Source of the DNA: Pontederia crassipes
Lineage: Eukaryota; Streptophyta; Magnoliopsida; Commelinales; Pontederiaceae
Length of the DNA stretch: 64,000 nucleotides
Reading direction: 5' to 3'
Assembly: GCA_030549335.1 (NCBI GenBank)
Contig: CM060194.1
Coordinates: forward strand, 74,002,077 to 74,066,076
The notes under the pieces: model-generated
What the model was told of the DNA's origin: nothing
Databases searched by the model: none
Seen by the model: only the letters and a program-made list of their open reading frames with translations
Part shown: one piece after another, positions 1 through 8,754 of the stretch
How the letters are laid out: every line of letters starts with the position of its first letter
How positions within the stretch are numbered: position 1 is the first letter of the stretch
Translations under genes and position numbers: made by a program

Positions 1-72
1 TGGGAAACCACTCACCAGCTTCCTTCCGGACATGAGCTCCAAGAGTACAATGCCAAAAGCCAAGTATCTGCA
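1..72 (-). pseudogene. Possible protein kinase exon fragment at window edge
   Basis: Read on the minus strand, this edge segment translates to YLAFGIVLLELMSGRKL. That resembles kinase subdomain IX (usually DVYSFGVVLLEL) of plant receptor-like kinases. It is preceded by an AG acceptor-like site (TTTTATGCAG) and followed by a GTGAGT donor-like site at about 10-15, so it could be one exon of a gene lying to the left of the window. The usual Asp-Val before the Tyr is missing. A 19-bp stretch covering the putative acceptor is repeated 37 bp away (55-73 and 92-110), which suggests local rearrangement. Only about 17 residues support the call, so a decayed fragment is as likely as a live exon. Confidence 0.45.
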
Positions 73-110
73 TAAAATACATAAAATACTCAAAAGCCAA
101 GTATCTGCAT

Positions 111-802
111 TCATCACACACCTCTACGCGAGAGGCGGCTGTGGAGGGCTGCCTCACGCGTAGAGGCGACCCTCAACGGCCGCCTCTCAGCCGTCGACGC
201 CACGATGAAGTTCATCAGTTGCCGGCGTGCGAGGTGTGCGAGAGATCGGAAGACGACAAATTCCACAAGGGACACACATACGTAAAGAAGTAAAAGAGAA
301 AAGTAAAAAAATTAGATTAAGGTTAAATGCTTAGTTATACTGTAATGGTTATTAAAAAAATTATGACGTTAAAAGTAATCTCTTTTAGCTTAGGTTTGAT
401 CTTAAAATAATAAATATTTTTTATTTATATTTTCATCAATTTTTTTGGAAATGAAAAATAATGTAATACATATTAAATCATAATCAAAGTTAAATAAATG
501 AAAAAAGTTAAACATACATAAAGATACAAAATTTGAATAATTAAAAATAGATGTCGACATTCTTAATTACATTAACAAAAATAAATATTAAAAATTAAAA
601 ATGAAAATATTTCTTTATCTTTTATTAATGATATTAAAACTTGGAAAATAATATTAAAATGTAAAGTATAATTTATTTTTTTTGTTTTTATTTTGGATCT
701 TAAGATAATAAATGATATTATGTCAATATTTTTAACGATAATATGATAGTCATTAATTTGAATATTTTAATGTTAAGTTCAATCTTGTTCTTATAATTAA
801 GG
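111..802. other. Intergenic: GC-rich dyad, then AT-rich DNA
   Basis: Positions 120-240 are GC-rich and contain CCTCTACGCG and, 26 bp later, its partner CGCGTAGAGG, so a hairpin is possible. The motif GCGTAGAGGCGA recurs inside the hAT element near 52340. From about 300 to 802 the DNA is AT-rich and I see no gene. Confidence 0.5.
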
Positions 803-1216
803 GTTATTTCTATAAATCTCCCTTAAACTATCGCGATTTTCTGTGTCTAACACCAAACTTCAAATTTATTTTTTGTGTCGCTAAGCTATTACAATTTTTT
901 TTCACTTTAGTCCTTTCATCTAGTTCTCTTATATTTTTCGTTACTTTTAATTTTTTTTTTATTTATGAAAATACTAAATTATTCCTTCCTCCATTTATTT
1001 TCTTTTTTTATTTATTATTTGATGTGTATTGGAGGGAGAGGTAATTTAGTCTTTTCATAAATGGAAAAAATTAAAAGAAACAAAAAATATAACAAAAATA
1101 GATGGAAGAACTAAAGTGAAAAAATTATGATAGTTTATGGTTAAAAAAAATAAGTTTGTAGTTTGAGGTTAGATGCAAAAAATCGTGATAGTTTAGGGGT
1201 GATTTATGAAAATAAC
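803..1216. mobile_element. Foldback (long inverted repeat) element, copy 1
   Basis: The first about 180 bp (from GTTATTTCTATAAATC) and the last about 180 bp (ending GATTTATGAAAATAAC) are imperfect reverse complements, with a short centre around 990-1035. Phrases such as AAACTATCGCGATTTT and CACTTTAGTCCTT recur in copy 2 at 19634-20155. No coding sequence is present. Copy 2 has a 9-bp target duplication; I could not find a convincing one here. Confidence 0.7.
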
Positions 1217-1545
1217 ATAAATTTTTAACAGTCGGTTATAAAGATATTAAGAGTCAATTTTTTTATGGTCAATGATCAAAATTTTTTTTGGTTGTTAATA
1301 ACAACATTTGACGATCATATTTGAATTTTTTCGTTAATTATGGTCACTAAAATTCATTTTTATTATAGTGCTAGTTAGATGGGGAAATTTTGTATCATTT
1401 ATGCTTGTGTTTCTTAATTTGAAACAAAGAAAAGACATGGTATTGTGCGTGAGAAGTGAGAGACAAACGTGATACTCAAAGGTCGCGTTTGCCTTGGGAA
1501 CCAAACTGGAACCGCCGGTTTCCCAAACTGATCCACTAGAATTAC

Positions 1546-3567
1546 TGTAACACCCGAAAAAAAAAAGAAAGATAAAGTCAAATTAAACGGCCAATGCAAA
1601 TCCCAGAAATCATGGGATTCAAAATCTGCGGACTTTAATACGTGGAATCAAATTATTAGGAGAATAAATAGGAGAGAGAAAATAATTAATAGAATTAATA
1701 CTATGAGATGTGCCTCATAACCTCTGCCAGCCGTAAGGAAGAATAGCCCTCTTTTCTAAAAGTTGTTCATCGTGCAAATAATCCCTATTGGACTGTTACA
1801 ATCTGCACCTTGAAGATCTTTTCGGAAAAAAATTTCATTTGCTGTGAGGAAGAAATTACGAACTATCATCTTCTTTTGTCCCTGTTATTGACTGCAAAAA
1901 CCTCTTCACCATACGAGACATCAATTGCTCTGAAGGTGGAGGGCAACCTGCAGGAGGAGAGGCATAGCAACGTGAAGGGGTGCGAGGTTTTAGGAGTTGA
2001 AGGATCGACAGGAAACAATCATAAATAAAGTGGGTGAATTCGAAATCCCATTACATAATCTAAATGGAAATAGGTCAGAATGATGCATGTACGAAATCTT
2101 ATGAGATGTTCATGGCCGAATGGAAAGAAATTAAAAGAAAAGAATTGATTGATTGTATCCATGTCCTTTGATTTGATTTGTTATTGTTTACTGCTAAGTA
2201 TGAGTTTGTCTTGATTGCTCTATGTTTAGATGATTGTTTAGAAGTAGTGATGGCATTCAGAATTGAAAACTCTCGAAGTTTTGATGTCTATTCGAAATTT
2301 GATATACGCCGATCGGTCGATCCATCCAGAAACACCGGTCAATCGATATGTCCCAGTCCACTTATCTGTAAAGGTCGGTCGACCGATCGATAGAGATCGA
2401 TCGACCGATCATTCCTTTCGAGCCGCATAGTTCGGCCGACCGACCGACCGAGACCCATTGCACGGACCCAGACCCATCGGTCGACCGATCCAAAGATATC
2501 GATCGATTGACCCAGAGATATCGGTTGACCGGTGTCCAGAAATCGATCGACCGATTGGGGAGAACCGGTCGACCGAACCTTAAGCCAGATTTTACTTCTG
2601 CTTGCTATTGATCTAGAGTCTTTTCATGATTATGATTTGTTTGTCCCTGTTGCTTGAATTGTTGTATGACTGAGTCCTATGTCTTGTGATTGATCTGTCC
2701 TCCTAGTGATCTAATTCTTCCTATAGAACAAAAGAACGGTAAAAATATAATATGATTACGAAAGAAAGATAAAAAGATAAAGAGATGGTAGTCAGTTCAT
2801 GCTAAGTGCTTATAGTGAAGGGTCGCTCCCTTAGCCATGGCTTGATCACTCATTGGTTGCACAAGGCTGTATTATTTTGCTCGGCATAAAATCCCAAAAG
2901 TTAAAAGCACCTAAAGTCACTTATGTTAAGAAAAAGGTTCAAGAATAAAGAGAATGCATGAATGTTATGAGTATGATGGTAAATAAAGTAAGATTATAAA
3001 TTCAGAATGATAACTGCATCCTTTTCATGATTATATGATTGATACATGATCTCAGTCCTCTGTTATCCATTGATGTCTATAATCGAACGATCTTATGCTC
3101 TCTATCTGACTTTGATTTATGTGATTACTGATTATGTCTAATTCTATTTATTCGTTATGCATTGAGTACTATATTGATTCCCCACTAGGCTGTATAATTT
3201 ACAGGAGGACCTCCTCCCCTATATTGATTTTCACGGAGCCAGGTCAGTGATAGTGTTGAGAATGTGTGCCGCGACCGGCCCAAGAGATAACAAAGCACAT
3301 GAACTGAAAAAGGGCCTAGTTATCATTTTCTTTATTTTCCGCATTTATGAACTTGGATGTAGTTCAGATGTTATAGTTATCACGGAGATTTTGTACTATT
3401 TCAGACTTCCGCTGCTATGATATTTGTATTTTTTCTTTTTATTTCTATTGCTGACATGTCATCATTTTAATTGATATTTGGTCAATTTTTAGTCAAAGTT
3501 ATAGTTTTTCGTAGCGCCTTCAGATAGATCCTCGCCACGTGACGTTAGTCGATTTGGAGGCGTTACA
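1546..3567 (+). mobile_element. Solo LTR of a Ty3-type retrotransposon
   Basis: The 2022-bp segment starts TGTAACACCC and ends GATTTGGAGGCGTTACA. It is flanked by the 5-bp direct repeat ATTAC at 1541-1545 and 3568-3572, as expected of an LTR retrotransposon insertion. Its 3' end matches the LTR ends of the element at 37116-45671, which read GATTTGGGGACGTTACA on their minus strand. No internal region or second LTR is present, so this is a solo LTR left by LTR-LTR recombination. It contains an array of GGTCGACCGATCG-like motifs at 2305-2580. Open frames inside it look fortuitous. Confidence 0.85.
2305..2580. repeat. Array of GATCGGTCGACCGATC-type motifs in solo LTR
   Basis: Short permutations of GGTCGACCGATCGAT occur repeatedly on both strands over about 275 bp, separated by unrelated spacers. 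The motifs are self-complementary or nearly so. Similar motifs occur at 38480-38540, 44540-44700 and 26470-26580, linking those places to related LTR sequence. Confidence 0.6.
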
Positions 3568-4100
3568 ATTACGATTCCAATGAAACAAAAAATTGGAACA
3601 AGTCATCATATGACCCGGTAACACTTTTTTGGTGGAACTGGGGCACTCTAACTGGAACCCCTTTTTTTTCACGACGTGACATTTTTTTGTTTTTTATTTT
3701 TCTTTTCTCTCACACATTTATGTTATGTAATAAATTATTTAATAAAATTAAAATAAATTTAATAAAGGATTAACACAATATTATTTATTACTTATTATTT
3801 TATTAAAAAAAGTAATACTCCATTTAGATATAATTATTTTAAAAATGATTTTTTATATTTAAATAATATTTTTGTTTACAATTTTTTCCCATAAATTTTT
3901 TTATTTTATATTTTTTTATTAATAATAAAATTATACTTTATATTTACAAAAAAAACATCAAAAATTAATTCATCACATTTAATTTTTTCTATCATATTAA
4001 TTCTCTGGTTCTCATTTTCACTCCATCCAAACACACTTCGAACTAATATATCAATTCTACTATTCACTGAGAACTTAAGGACTGTGTTTGGTAGGAGAAT

Positions 4101-4866
4101 TTGGAGAGAACATTGATTCTCGAGAAAAGTTTGGATTGGTGTTTGAAAAAAAAAGTGTAATGATGAGTATTTAAAAAGCTGATATGATGGATAAGTTTTA
4201 ATAGGTGTTTGGATAAAAAATGAGAACTATGAATATAATTTATTATTTTATGAGGTATAAATTTATAGTAAATAAGAATATGTTATTAATATTATAATTT
4301 ACGTAAATCATTATATTATTAATATTATTCTTATTTATTTTGATTAAATCTTTTAAATATTATTAACATTATAATTTATGTACATTTTAAGATCCAAATA
4401 TAATATAATTTTTTTAAAATATGATAGAATAGTTTAATTATAAAATATTTATTAATTATTAGAACTAATTATTTTATAATTTTTAATTAATAACATTTAA
4501 TAAATTATGTTACAATATCCCTAATAATGTAATAATATATTATAAATTATATCTACATACATTATAAAACAAAAAAAAATGAAATTTTAAAAAAAAGGTC
4601 AAAGATGACGGCTGATAAGACATTGAGTTAAAAAAAATAAATGTTCTTGCTGAAGGCAAAAACTTTCAGCCGGAACATTTGGCCAAATATTTTGGCCGAA
4701 TATCACGTGTTAAAATTTCCGTCACGTTGGTTGTTTGGGAACTTTTCGCGTTGTTCTCGCGAAAAGTTCCCAACCAAACACTGCCAAGAGGAATTGCAAT
4801 TTCGTTTTCAAACGTAGCCAAAGCGATGAAAGGTCTGTTAGTCAGTTTCTGGGCAATTGTGTGTGA
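4101..4866. other. AT-rich intergenic, probable MITE debris
   Basis: This stretch begins with a phrase typical of MITE ends (GTGTTTGGTAGGAGAATTTGG) and continues as AT-rich DNA to about 4600. Around 4735-4770 there is a perfect dyad: GGGAACTTTTCGCG, six bases, then CGCGAAAAGTTCCC. I see no gene. Confidence 0.5.
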
Positions 4867-5290
4867 GCTTTATGGGATTGTTTGATAAGAGGATATCTTT
4901 TAAAAAATAATAAATTTTATTCAAGAGAATAAATATTCTACCTATATTCTTATCCTATTTCTTGTTTGGTTGAAAAAAGAATAAATTTTATATTTATAAT
5001 ATTTTTTTGTTATTATTATTATTATAAAAAATATGCTATAATAATGTATAGTTAAATAATAAAAAATAAGGAAAAATAGAAAAGTAGCAAAATATCTATA
5101 TTTTAGCAGAATATAAATATTCTATTGGAGGGATTAAAAATGCGGTTTCACAAAAAAATTAAATCAAATTTGATCAAGTTATTATTATTTTGCTCATGTT
5201 TGATCATATTCTTAAAATTATTGCTTATAACTTAGAACCAAACGCCCTACTTTTAAAAAGACCAACGGAAAATTAAGGATTCTAATTAAA
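4867..5290 (+). mobile_element. AT-rich MITE-like element, copy 1
   Basis: The segment shares long phrases in order with 61850-62215: TTTTAAAAA, TTATTCTATTTCTTGTTTG or a close variant, AATTTTATATTTATAATATTTTTT, a run of ATT triplets, and ATAGTTAAATGATG or ATAGTTAAATAATA. Both copies sit in phrases that mean 'inserted in AT-rich DNA' and neither encodes protein. Superfamily is not assigned because the ends are not sharp. Confidence 0.5.
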
Positions 5291-5498
5291 TCTAAATAGA
5301 TAATAAGTGAAAGCATACAACAAATTAATTTTATAAATTAATAAATGAAATTAATTTGTTATATATGAGATTGATATAAAATAAAAATATAAAAAATATA
5401 CTTTTAATATAATTTAATGTAATAATTTATCAGAAAAATATAATCTCTTTTCTTTTACGAGAATTCAATTCATTTTCCCTCTACAGATGCAAAAAAGA

Positions 5499-5499
<1 letters not shown>

Positions 5500-5541
<42 letters not shown>
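5500..5541. repeat. Compound (AC)n(AT)n microsatellite
   Basis: Five or so AC units run directly into about fourteen AT units. Confidence 0.9.
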
Positions 5542-5544
<3 letters not shown>

Positions 5545-5839
5545 AATTAATTAACAAATGACAGAATAAACTATCAAATATAGATTAATAATAAATAGAA
5601 CAATGAAATTCGAAGTCTACGTACAGCGGGGAGTTTTAATTCCACATATATATGCAAGTCCTAGTTTTTGTTTCAAATTCGACTAAGGTTTCGTCCCTCA
5701 ACTCCTTTAACTACAATATCATCAAAACTCTATTTGATAGAACGCAGTTGAGTTAAGCTGTCATCAAACTGCATCCGGCACCGTGTCCCAAGAGGTAGAC
5801 CTGCAATTTGATTAATTTTAATGCCATCTTCTATTTGAA

Positions 5840-6060
5840 TCCCCTTTCGCGCTTGCCGGCGCGGCAGAAGAAGGGGGGGGGGGGGCATCGGCCCCCCCTT
5901 TTCGCTGCATCGCCAGGCTGCAGCGAAAAGGGAGGCCGACTCTGCGACCTCATCGGCGAGGTCGCAGAGGGGGGCCTGACGCCCCCTTTTCGCTGCCGCC
6001 TGACGCCCCTCTTCTCCCTCCTTTCTACTATTACGTCGGCTAGCCATCGACCCCGATCAC
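5840..6060. repeat. GC-rich hairpin-prone repeat island
   Basis: A 14-base G run (about 5872-5886) is followed by CATCGGCCCCCCC and then two further units with CCCCCTTTTCGCTGC. A dyad CGCTGCA...TGCAGCG lies at about 5902-5937, and a second dyad GCGACCTCATCGGCGAGGTCGC at about 5944-5966. The layout of G-run, CGGC, C-run resembles the GC-rich core of the palindromic element at 31345-31685. The open frames crossing it are low-complexity. Confidence 0.6.
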
Positions 6061-6686
6061 CACGAAGGCGGTTTGTGACGTACCGAACGCGTCTATGCTT
6101 GTGGATGAATCGGACGCATGTGATCACATCTCAGCCCTCCATACTTCTATGTGCATGTTCAATGGTTAGAAAATTGTGTATGCACCTGGATGCACCCATA
6201 TGTGAATGCATCCTAATATTCCTCGTATATATTATAACATATCAGATTTTTATAACAAGTAGCGATTTTAGAACTGTAAATCTATCTAATCTTTTGTTTC
6301 AGATTTTATTAGTGTTTTGATCATTTCCAACTTGCAGAAGTCATCCAGAAAACGTGTATACAGATAAATCACTTATATTATTAAAACTATAAAATCATTA
6401 CCGACGAGTTTATAACTTTGTCAAATGTTAATATTTTCGCCTTCAAACATTAAAGACAACCCGAATCCAAAGCCATAACGAATCCAAAAAAAAAAAACAT
6501 TAAAGACAACCTGTTTATTTGTTGCATCCTTGACTAAGATGTAGTAAAATGTTGTTAACTAAGATTAATTGACAAATTATTCATCATTTAGCATAACATA
6601 TTCTTTCTATCTCTCTCTCTCTCCCCTTTTTTTTTCCTCGGGGCGAGAAGCAAAACAGTATTGGCTCGAGCAAGCGAGAAAAAAGG
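6061..6686. promoter_or_regulatory. F-box gene upstream region with CT tract
   Basis: A pyrimidine tract (CTATCTCTCTCTCTCTCCCC followed by a T run, about 6606-6638) lies 50-80 bp before the F-box start codon, the position where plant genes often have a CT-rich 5' leader. I do not see a clear TATA box. The rest of the stretch is AT-rich and featureless. Confidence 0.4.
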
Positions 6687-7829
6687 ATGGCCTCGTCGTT
6701 CGTCTCCATAGTGGACGCAAAGGCCGACATCGTCCAAGAGATTATGTCATGGCTGCCGCCAAAATCTGTCATCCGCTTCAAGTCCGTCTGCAAGACATGG
6801 TGCGGCCTCTTGTCCACCTCGTTCTTCATCGCTACCCACACACGTCGCAATCCTCACAAGGTCTCGGGATTTCTCTCATCTACTGGCCGTCTGCACTCCA
6901 CGAAGATGTACGAGGTCTCTTGTCCTCTCAACGGCAGCTTCCCTGAGCCATGCACCCTCGAGAATTATGATTCTAACCAAATACTCCAATGCCGCAAGGG
7001 GCTCCTCCTTGGCACGGGATATGATCGGTCCGAGCATCTGTGGCGTCTTTGGGTGTGCAATCCGACGACCAGGCAGCATAGGATCTTGCCCGACGTCGAG
7101 CATGTCGATGCGGTTCTGGCATTCGACCCATCGAAATCTGTCAATTACAAAGTCATCTTTGTGTCCGGCCAAACCGCCGGGATTGAAGTGTACCATAGCG
7201 AGGACGACTCTTTGGAGACCCTTCCTGTTCAAGCATCATGGAGAAAGATGACTTCTTCTTCGCAATGGTATAGCTGCTTCTGCAATGGGTTCGTGCATTG
7301 GTACGACGACGATGACGGATCGCTCATCTCATTCGACGTCGAGCAACGAAGAATTTATGAAAAAGTGATCCCTCTGCCCATGCGTAAGGACTATGACGCC
7401 ACCGCCGTGTTCTATGAATCGAGAGAACGCCCTCACTTGTTCCGCTACAAGCTCTATCCGGAACTGGGGAGGGTGGGAGTGTTGGAAGTGTTCCAGATGG
7501 CGAACGACCACTCGAGATGGGTTACGTTGCACATTGTTGATGTTAGGGACTTGCTCACGAAGGTCCACGGTCCAGACTTGCAGTTTCTCCTTGATCCTTC
7601 AACAATGTTTTATGATGTCGTTGTTATGATAAGCGGCAATTGGCGGTTTGTTGAAGGTGAGACAGACGAGGAGGATAAGTTGGTGTTTAATGTGGAGAGT
7701 AAAAAGATGGTGGCATACAACTTGAGAAGGGGAACTCTTGATCTACTACAGCGGCAGTCCCATGGCTGTGAGGAAGAGGAAGGGGTGCCAGATTTATGGG
7801 CTTGTGCAAACACTCTTGTGGTTCCATGA
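6687..7829 (+). CDS. F-box protein with F-box-associated domain
   Basis: This intronless 380-residue protein is a probable substrate receptor of an SCF (SKP1-cullin-F-box) ubiquitin ligase. Residues about 12-50 form the F-box: ADIVQEIMSWLPPKSVIRFK followed by SVCKTWCGLL, with the usual LP, R-K-V-CK-W pattern that contacts SKP1. After it comes an F-box-associated (FBA) region: KGLLLGTG near 105, LWVCNPTTRQHRILP near 120-135, and alternating hydrophobic strands to about 365. The C-terminal tail is acidic (HGCEEEEGVPD). The ATG at 6687 is chosen because the F-box starts 12 residues in; stop TGA is 7827-7829. The length fits the FBA family. The substrate cannot be inferred. The gene is GC-richer than its surroundings and shows no frame damage, so it looks functional. 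Confidence 0.93.
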   Translation: MASSFVSIVDAKADIVQEIMSWLPPKSVIRFKSVCKTWCGLLSTSFFIATHTRRNPHKVSGFLSSTGRLHSTKMYEVSCPLNGSFPEPCTLENYDSNQILQCRKGLLLGTGYDRSEHLWRLWVCNPTTRQHRILPDVEHVDAVLAFDPSKSVNYKVIFVSGQTAGIEVYHSEDDSLETLPVQASWRKMTSSSQWYSCFCNGFVHWYDDDDGSLISFDVEQRRIYEKVIPLPMRKDYDATAVFYESRERPHLFRYKLYPELGRVGVLEVFQMANDHSRWVTLHIVDVRDLLTKVHGPDLQFLLDPSTMFYDVVVMISGNWRFVEGETDEEDKLVFNVESKKMVAYNLRRGTLDLLQRQSHGCEEEEGVPDLWACANTLVVP

Positions 7830-8754
7830 GTTTTCCGAACCTGTTTTAGATCTTTCCTATGTTATTCTATTTATGATACCATCTAATATCTTATTATTAA
7901 TTTTCAGTCCAGATCGATCAAGAGATCTATGAGTATCTGATCGATTCTATTTTTCGGCAGAAGTAGAATGGTAAACAATTTAAGAAAACTTTAATATGGC
8001 TCAAAAGCTTTGTGATTCTCAAAATTTTAAAATATATTTAATAATATATTGTTTTTAAGTTTTTGAAAAAGTTTCGTTCATAATTTGTGACGGGTGAATC
8101 TTTTGAACATTTATTATAACATAATATATTGTACCTTAGAAATTAGAACTTCTCATATATTAAAATATATTCAATAACGTATTTTTAAATTTTCGACAAA
8201 TTTTTCTTCTTATAATTTCTGATGAATTTAAAATCTGACGCAAATTGTGAAAGAATAATCCATAAGAAATGTTTATTAGAACACCTTGTAGTTGTCATAG
8301 ACCTCTGAATTCCATCCAGCTTCGGTGCGCGAGATGCGCTATGGTTGAATTACCAATATGATATTAAATCCTTCGGAATGCCTTCTAATTGAGGCTTTCG
8401 GATTTTGGTCATAATATGTGGAGTTGAGTATTTAGTTTTGGTCACTTTTCATTGTGCTTGAATAATTCTTTTCATCTCAAACTTTGATTCTTTATATGCA
8501 AAGCTCAAAATCTTCTTACATATGTCAAAATAAAATTTAAAAGAGAAAATAAACTGACCACAATCCTAAATACCTAAAAGGTCATAGAAATGGTAACAGA
8601 CTGCGGAAGTTTTTTTAAAAAAATCGCACATGGAAAATAATTTAAATAAAAAAGAGTAAAGTTGAATGACGATTGAAAAAAAAAAAAAACCTTCGCCAAA
8701 GACTACAAGTTCTCGTGTATAATTTCCATTCTTCAAACATTCGTGGACGACTTC
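7830..8754. other. Intergenic between convergent F-box and fucosyltransferase genes
   Basis: The two genes converge, so this stretch holds both 3' UTRs. From about 8010 to 8290 there are imperfectly repeated AT-rich phrases (TTAAAATATATT...AATA at 8029 and 8160; ATTTATTATAACA). I see no other gene. Confidence 0.6.

Larger units (their letters stand above)
1477..4100 (-). mobile_element. MITE-like element, copy 1, split by a solo LTR
   Basis: The left part is 1477-1545 (AAAGGTCGCGTTTGCC onward) and the right part is about 3568-4100. On the minus strand the right part runs parallel to 11751-12383: both share a GGATGGAGTG/GATTGGAGTG block, GATAGAAAAAA, GTATAATTTTATTATTAA and AATAATAAGTAATAAATAAT. 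Both copies have ends of the type (A/G)GGTCnnTTTG in inverted orientation. The solo LTR at 1546-3567 interrupts this copy, so the MITE is older. No coding capacity is visible. Exact ends are uncertain by about 20 bp. Confidence 0.55.

Noticed and set aside
2305..2580. Possible CRISPR-like or integron-like repeat array
   Set aside because: The motifs are irregularly spaced and variable, within a plant LTR bounded by a 5-bp duplication; a CRISPR array needs regular repeats and occurs in prokaryotes.
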